NCBI RefSeq assembly: GCF_041438805.1
Contig: NZ_CP109190.1
Location: 6,262,001-6,326,000, forward strand
Origin: Streptomyces sp. NBC_01707
Lineage (GTDB): Bacteria > Actinomycetota > Actinomycetes > Streptomycetales > Streptomycetaceae
DNA length: 64,000 nucleotides
Direction of reading: 5' to 3'
Shown here: piece after piece, positions 60,478-64,000 of the stretch
Layout of the letters: each line of letters begins with the position of its first letter
Position numbering within the stretch: position 1 is the first letter of the stretch
Program-made: the position numbers and the translations under genes
The notes under the pieces: generated by a model
Seen by the model: the letters and a program-made list of their open reading frames with translations, nothing else
Told to the model about the DNA's origin: nothing
Databases searched by the model: none

Positions 60478-61248
60478 ATGTCCGTCTTCATGTCCGCTTT
60501 CGCCGGCCTGGTCGGCTCCTTCGCCGATCTCCTCCAGCCGCTCTTCCAGGGCGCGGCCACAGCTGCCGCGATCGTCCTCTTCACAGCGCTGGTGCGGCTC
60601 GCCGTGCACCCCCTGTCGCGGGCCGCGGCGCGCGGGCAGAAGGCCCGGACCAGACTCCAGCCGCAGATCGCCGAATTGCGTAAGAAGCACGGCAAGAACC
60701 CTGAGCGCATGCAGAAGGCGCTCATGGAACTGCACAAGGAGGAGAAGGTCTCGCCGCTGTCCGGCTGCCTGCCCAGCCTCCTCCAGATGCCGGCCTTCTT
60801 CCTGCTCTACCACCTCTTCTCCAGCCAGAAGATCGGCGGCGATCCCAACGCGCTGCTCGGCCACGAGCTCTTCGGGGCCCCGCTGGGCGAGCGCTGGCAC
60901 GACGCACTCGCGCACGGCGGGCTGCTCGGCGCGCAGAGCGTCGTCTACCTCGGCCTCTTCGCGATCGTCGCCACCGTCGCCACGTTCAACTACCGGCGTA
61001 CGAAGCGTCAGCTCGCCGCGGCCCCGGCCACCCCCGCCACCGGGCCCGACGGGCAGCCGATGCCGGGCATGGGCGCGATGACGAAGCTGATGCCGCTGAT
61101 GTCCTTCTTCACCCTCGTCTCGGTCGCGTACGTGCCGCTCGCCGCCGCGCTCTACATCGTCACCAGCACCACCTGGACCGCGGTCGAGCGGACCGTCCTC
61201 TACCGCGACATGCCGGCCGCGGGGGCCGCCATGGCCACCGCGGCGTAG
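60478..61248 (+). CDS. YidC/Oxa1 family membrane insertase (short paralogue)
   Basis: This 256-aa protein has about five hydrophobic segments. The conserved Arg in the hydrophilic groove is in FTALVRLAVHPLSRAA. A charged loop KKHGKNPERMQKALMELHKE and the motif SPLSGCLPSLLQMPAFFLLY follow, and the final helices have PLMSFFTLVSVAYVPLAAAL. It is much shorter than the main actinobacterial YidC (about 400 aa) and lacks a long C-terminal tail, so it is a second paralogue. It inserts or folds membrane proteins, with or without Sec. It probably forms a unit with the upstream DUF6412 gene. Confidence 0.9.
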   Translation: MSVFMSAFAGLVGSFADLLQPLFQGAATAAAIVLFTALVRLAVHPLSRAAARGQKARTRLQPQIAELRKKHGKNPERMQKALMELHKEEKVSPLSGCLPSLLQMPAFFLLYHLFSSQKIGGDPNALLGHELFGAPLGERWHDALAHGGLLGAQSVVYLGLFAIVATVATFNYRRTKRQLAAAPATPATGPDGQPMPGMGAMTKLMPLMSFFTLVSVAYVPLAAALYIVTSTTWTAVERTVLYRDMPAAGAAMATAA

Positions 61249-61260
61249 GGGCCGTGCCTG

Positions 61261-61280
61261 CTGCGGCGCAGTCGCCGCAG
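61261..61280 (+). terminator. Terminator after the YidC paralogue gene
   Basis: A perfect 8-bp stem CTGCGGCG/CGCCGCAG (61261-61268 with 61273-61280) has a 4-nt loop and lies 12 bp after the stop. No U-run follows. Confidence 0.55.
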
Positions 61281-61407
61281 TGAGTGAGGCGGTCCAGTGT
61301 GTGAACAGGGTCTTGCGGAGTGATCCGATGTCTTGGAGGATCGGCCAAGCCTGCGATGGCCGCCACCCATCCGACGGGCCCGATCTCGACCAAGGGGAGA
61401 CAGACCG

Positions 61408-62268
61408 TTGAAGCTGCTTCGCGTGGGTACGGCAGGTGCGGAACGACCGGCGCTGCTGGACCAGGACGGAACGCTGCGTGACCTGTCCGGAGTCGTCACC
61501 GACATCGACAGCGACCTGCTCGCCGACGAGTCCGCGCTGGCCCGTGTACGGGCTGCCGCGGCAGCCCCCGGCGAGCTGCCCGCACTCGATGCCGAAGGGC
61601 TCCGGGTCGGGCCGCCGCTCGCCCGGATCGGCAAGATCGTGTGCATCGGGCTGAACTACCACGACCACGCCACCGAGACCGGTGCGGCGATTCCGACCGA
61701 GCCGATCCTGTTCTTCAAGGCGCCGGACACCGTCGTCGGACCCGAGGACACCGTGCTGGTGCCGAGGGGCAGCCGCAAGACCGACTGGGAGGTGGAGCTC
61801 GCCGTCGTCATCGGCAGCACCGCCCGGTACCTGGACTCGGCCGAGGAAGCCCTCGGGCATGTGGCCGGTTACGCGGTCGCGCACGACGTGTCCGAGCGCG
61901 AGTTCCAGATCGAGCGGGGCGGCACCTGGGACAAGGGCAAGAACTGCGAGACGTTCAACCCGCTGGGGCCGTGGCTGGTCACGGCGGACGAGGTGCCCGA
62001 CCCGCAGGCGCTCGCGCTGAAGCTGTGGGTCAACGGAGAGCTGAAGCAGGACGGCACGACCGCCGACCAGATCTTCCCGGTGGGCGAGGTCGTCCGTTAC
62101 CTCAGCCAGTTCATGACGCTGTACCCGGGCGATGTCATCAACACCGGCACGCCGGCCGGGGTGGCCATGGGGCAGCCGGAGCCCAAGCCGTATCTGAGGG
62201 CGGGCGATGTGGTCGAGCTGGAGATCGAGGGGCTGGGACGGCAGCGGCAGGAGCTCAAGGACGCGTAG
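61408..62268 (+). CDS. Fumarylacetoacetate hydrolase family protein
   Basis: This 286-aa protein starts at TTG 61408 after a GGGGAGA SD. An N-terminal beta region is followed by the FAH catalytic domain: KIVCIGLNYHDHATETGAAI, PILFFKAPDTVVGPEDTVLV, and the metal-binding DWEVELAVVIGSTARY with Glu and Asp ligands. Then come VAHDVSEREFQIERGGTWDK, GPWLVTADEV and VINTGTPAGVAMG. Family members hydrolyse C-C bonds of acylpyruvates or decarboxylate/hydrate 2-oxo acids; the exact substrate cannot be told. Monocistronic, with a strong terminator after it. Confidence 0.92.
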   Translation: MKLLRVGTAGAERPALLDQDGTLRDLSGVVTDIDSDLLADESALARVRAAAAAPGELPALDAEGLRVGPPLARIGKIVCIGLNYHDHATETGAAIPTEPILFFKAPDTVVGPEDTVLVPRGSRKTDWEVELAVVIGSTARYLDSAEEALGHVAGYAVAHDVSEREFQIERGGTWDKGKNCETFNPLGPWLVTADEVPDPQALALKLWVNGELKQDGTTADQIFPVGEVVRYLSQFMTLYPGDVINTGTPAGVAMGQPEPKPYLRAGDVVELEIEGLGRQRQELKDA

Positions 62269-62300
62269 TCGCTTAAGGGCCGTCGCAGACGGTCAGAGAT

Positions 62301-62342
62301 CGGAGGGGTGGGGCGCTGATGGTGCAGCGACCCACCCCTCCG
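62301..62342. terminator. Strong bidirectional terminator between the FAH and UPF0303 genes
   Basis: A perfect 12-bp stem, 62301-62312 (CGGAGGGGTGGG) with 62331-62342, encloses a second 5-bp stem CGCTG/CAGCG. It lies between two convergent stop codons, 33 bp after the FAH stop and 6 bp from the UPF0303 stop. Confidence 0.75.
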
Positions 62343-62347
62343 GTGTG

Positions 62348-62827
62348 TCATCCGGCGATCGTGGTGGCGAACTGTTCCAGCGCCTCGACGACCAGCGCGT
62401 GGTCGTCCGCCTGCGGGAGACCCGAGACCGTGACCGAGCCGATCACGCCCGCTCCCTCGACCGCGATCGGGAACGAACCGCCGTGCGCGGCGTACAGGTC
62501 CGGGTCCAGCCGCGAGGAGTCCTCGAAGGTCGTCCCCTTCGCCCGGAACCGGGTCCCGACCAGGTACGAGCTCTCGCCGTAGCGCTCGACCACTCTGCGC
62601 TTGCGGTCGATCCAGGCGTCGTTGTCCGCGCTCGAACCGGGCAGCGCGGCATGGAACAGCTGCTGGGCGCCGCGCCGGATGTCGATCGCGACCGGCGCGT
62701 GCCGCCTCCGGGCCATGGAGACGAGCAGGCCGCCGAGTGCGTACGCGTCGTCGTAGCCGAAATGCGGCAGAGTCAGTCGGCGCTCCTGCGCGATGAGCTC
62801 GGAGATGGTCGGAGCGGTGGGGTTCAT
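62348..62827 (-). CDS. UPF0303/HbpS-like (heme-degrading-domain) protein
   Basis: This 159-aa protein shows the UPF0303/GlcG-like pattern: an N-terminal helix LIAQERRLTLPHFGYDDAYA, then RRRHAPVAIDIRRGAQQLFH, a DRKRRVVERYGESSYLVGTR block and HGGSFPIAVEGAGVIGSVTV near the C-terminus. Proteins of this fold bind heme or small acids in some cases, but a role here is not established. It starts in an ATGA overlap with the oxidoreductase gene upstream, which makes the two a unit. Confidence 0.88.
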   Translation of the reverse strand: MNPTAPTISELIAQERRLTLPHFGYDDAYALGGLLVSMARRRHAPVAIDIRRGAQQLFHAALPGSSADNDAWIDRKRRVVERYGESSYLVGTRFRAKGTTFEDSSRLDPDLYAAHGGSFPIAVEGAGVIGSVTVSGLPQADDHALVVEALEQFATTIAG

Positions 62828-63978
62828 GCGGTCTGCTCCTCGGAAGCAGTGGGCAGGGTCACGGTGACGCCTTCGCGGGCCGAGCGGCGGGCGGCCTCGA
62901 GGACGTCCAGAGCCGCGGCGGCCTGCAGGGCCGTCACCGGATTGTCGCCCTTGCCGCGCACCGCGTCGGCGACCGCCGCGTAGTACGCCGGGTAGTCGCC
63001 CGGCAGGGTACGGACCGGGACGCCACCACCGGTCAGCGGCGACTCGCCCGCACCGATCCGGCCCCACAGCGCCTCGGGCTCCTCGCCCCAGCCGGGAGCC
63101 GCGGCGGACGGACGGTGGCCCTCGCGCAGGTCGGCCTCCTGCGGGTCCAGCCCGTACTTCACGTAACCGGCCTTCGAACCGAGGACCCGGAAGCGCGGGC
63201 CGAGCTGCGCGGTCGTGGCGCTGACGTACAGATGCGAGCGGACCCCGTTCGCATGGGTGATCGCCAGGAACGTGTCGTCGTCGGTGGCGGCGCCGGGGCG
63301 GCGCGCGTCGGACTCCGCGTACACCTGGACGGCCGGGCCGAACAGCACGAGCGCCTGGTCGACGACATGGCTGCCCAGGTCGTACAGCAGCCCGCCGATC
63401 TCCTGAGGGTCGCCGGACTCGCGCCAGCCGCCCTTCAGCTGCGGACGCCACCGCTCGAAACGGGACTCGAAGCGCTGTACGTCGCCGAGCTCGCCGTCCT
63501 CGATCAGCCGGGCGAGCGTCAGGAAGTCGTTGTCCCAGCGGCGGTTCTGGAAGACCGAGAGCAACAGGCCGCGCGACTCGGCCAGCGCGGCGAGCGCGCG
63601 CGCCTCGGCGGCCGTACCGGCGATCGGCTTGTCCACGACGACCGGCAGACCGGCGTCGAGCGCGGCGGTCGCGATCGGGACATGGGTCCTGTTGGGGGAG
63701 GCGATCACGATCAGGTCGAGCGCGTCCGGGCCGCCCGCGCGGGCCCACAGCTCGTCGGGCGAAGCGGCGAACGAGACGTCGGGGAACTCGGCACGGGCCT
63801 GCGCCCGCCGCTCCTCGTTCGACGTGACGACCGTGTCGAGGACGAGGCCCTCGGTCGCGGCGATCAGCGGGGCGTGGAAGACGGAGCCCGCCAGGCCGTA
63901 GCCGACGAGTCCGACGCGAAGGGGGGCCTCGTGCGCGTGCGTCTGCCGCTGCGGCTCGGGAGTCGTGATGCCAGTCAT
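62824..63978 (-). CDS. Gfo/Idh/MocA family oxidoreductase
   Basis: This 384-aa protein has an N-terminal Rossmann domain with LRVGLVGYGLAGSVFHAPLI and the NAD(P)-site segment IVIASPNRTHVPIATAALDA, followed by the catalytic VVVDKPIAGTAAEA (EKP-type Lys). The C-terminal substrate domain has GGLLYDLGSHVVDQALVLFG, with the family's Asp/His pair. It oxidises or reduces a sugar, inositol or related alcohol with NAD(P); the substrate is not evident. ATG 63978 is preferred over TTG 63987. It overlaps the UPF0303 gene by 4 nt. Its promoter is at or beyond the end of the window. Confidence 0.92.
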   Translation of the reverse strand: MTGITTPEPQRQTHAHEAPLRVGLVGYGLAGSVFHAPLIAATEGLVLDTVVTSNEERRAQARAEFPDVSFAASPDELWARAGGPDALDLIVIASPNRTHVPIATAALDAGLPVVVDKPIAGTAAEARALAALAESRGLLLSVFQNRRWDNDFLTLARLIEDGELGDVQRFESRFERWRPQLKGGWRESGDPQEIGGLLYDLGSHVVDQALVLFGPAVQVYAESDARRPGAATDDDTFLAITHANGVRSHLYVSATTAQLGPRFRVLGSKAGYVKYGLDPQEADLREGHRPSAAAPGWGEEPEALWGRIGAGESPLTGGGVPVRTLPGDYPAYYAAVADAVRGKGDNPVTALQAAAALDVLEAARRSAREGVTVTLPTASEEQTA

Positions 63979-64000
63979 GCAATCCACTTAAGCAACGCTG

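Noticed and set aside
1..64000. CRISPR arrays, tRNA or rRNA genes anywhere in the window.
   Set aside because: No regularly spaced identical repeats, no tRNA T-arm/acceptor pattern and no rRNA-like stretch were found by reading; a covariance search would be needed to exclude a tRNA fully.

Overview
The window is high-GC actinobacterial DNA and almost certainly a Streptomyces chromosome. Signs of this are very strong third-position G/C, GTG starts, many 4-nt start/stop overlaps, a CebR-type operator, a DUF397/XRE regulator pair, FUSC, LCP and class E sortase proteins, and Streptomyces-type secreted enzymes. No tRNA, rRNA, CRISPR array, integrase or prophage structure was seen.

Positions 1-22,500 are ordinary chromosomal genes. 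They include a DUF3618 remnant, a GroES-like protein and a guanidinium/SMR exporter behind what looks like a guanidine-III riboswitch. They also include a class A penicillin-binding protein, a three-gene ABC-2 exporter, a DUF1707 protein, an SGNH hydrolase, a DUF445 protein, an MFS/TetR pair beside a striking 47-bp palindrome, an NmrA-like reductase, a cupin, an NAD malic enzyme, a FUSC transporter and several small uncharacterised proteins. Positions 22,500-29,900 are more accessory: an IS5-type transposase remnant, an LCP ligase, a large beta-propeller-like lipoprotein, a CebR-boxed secreted beta-mannanase with Fn3 and CBM2 domains, the DUF397/XRE pair and an RsbW-like ATPase.

Positions 29,882-53,976 form a dense 24-kb defence island and are the main interest of the window. 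On the minus strand, four genes joined by 4-nt overlaps encode a 1581-aa Hsp90/sacsin-type ATPase fused to an SF2 helicase, a UvrD-like SF1 helicase, a DrmA-like helicase and a DrmB-like DUF1998 protein. DrmA and DrmB are the core of DISARM, but the usual DrmC, DrmD, DrmE and adenine methylase are absent. Diverging from this operon across a 776-bp gap is a three-gene plus-strand unit: an HTH-GHKL ATPase fusion, an unrecognised 331-aa protein and a DUF6339 protein. Converging on that unit is a second minus-strand operon: a MORC/MutL-like GHKL ATPase, a Z1 helicase, a Vsr-type endonuclease, a cytosine methyltransferase homologue that has lost the catalytic cysteine, and an apparently active cytosine methyltransferase. 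The second operon resembles the MORC/Z1 restriction-type systems described by comparative genomics. The first, together with its divergent partner, looks like a DISARM-derived system of unusual composition. The island therefore carries three different GHKL ATPases and four helicase-type motors.

Positions 54,100-64,000 return to household genes: a SEC-C protein, a class E sortase, a DUF3311/sodium:solute symporter pair, an MFS exporter divergent from its likely HxlR regulator with an inverted-repeat operator between them, DUF6412 and a short YidC paralogue, an FAH-family hydrolase, a UPF0303 protein and a Gfo/Idh/MocA oxidoreductase. Several perfect hairpins separate these units and are annotated as probable terminators.
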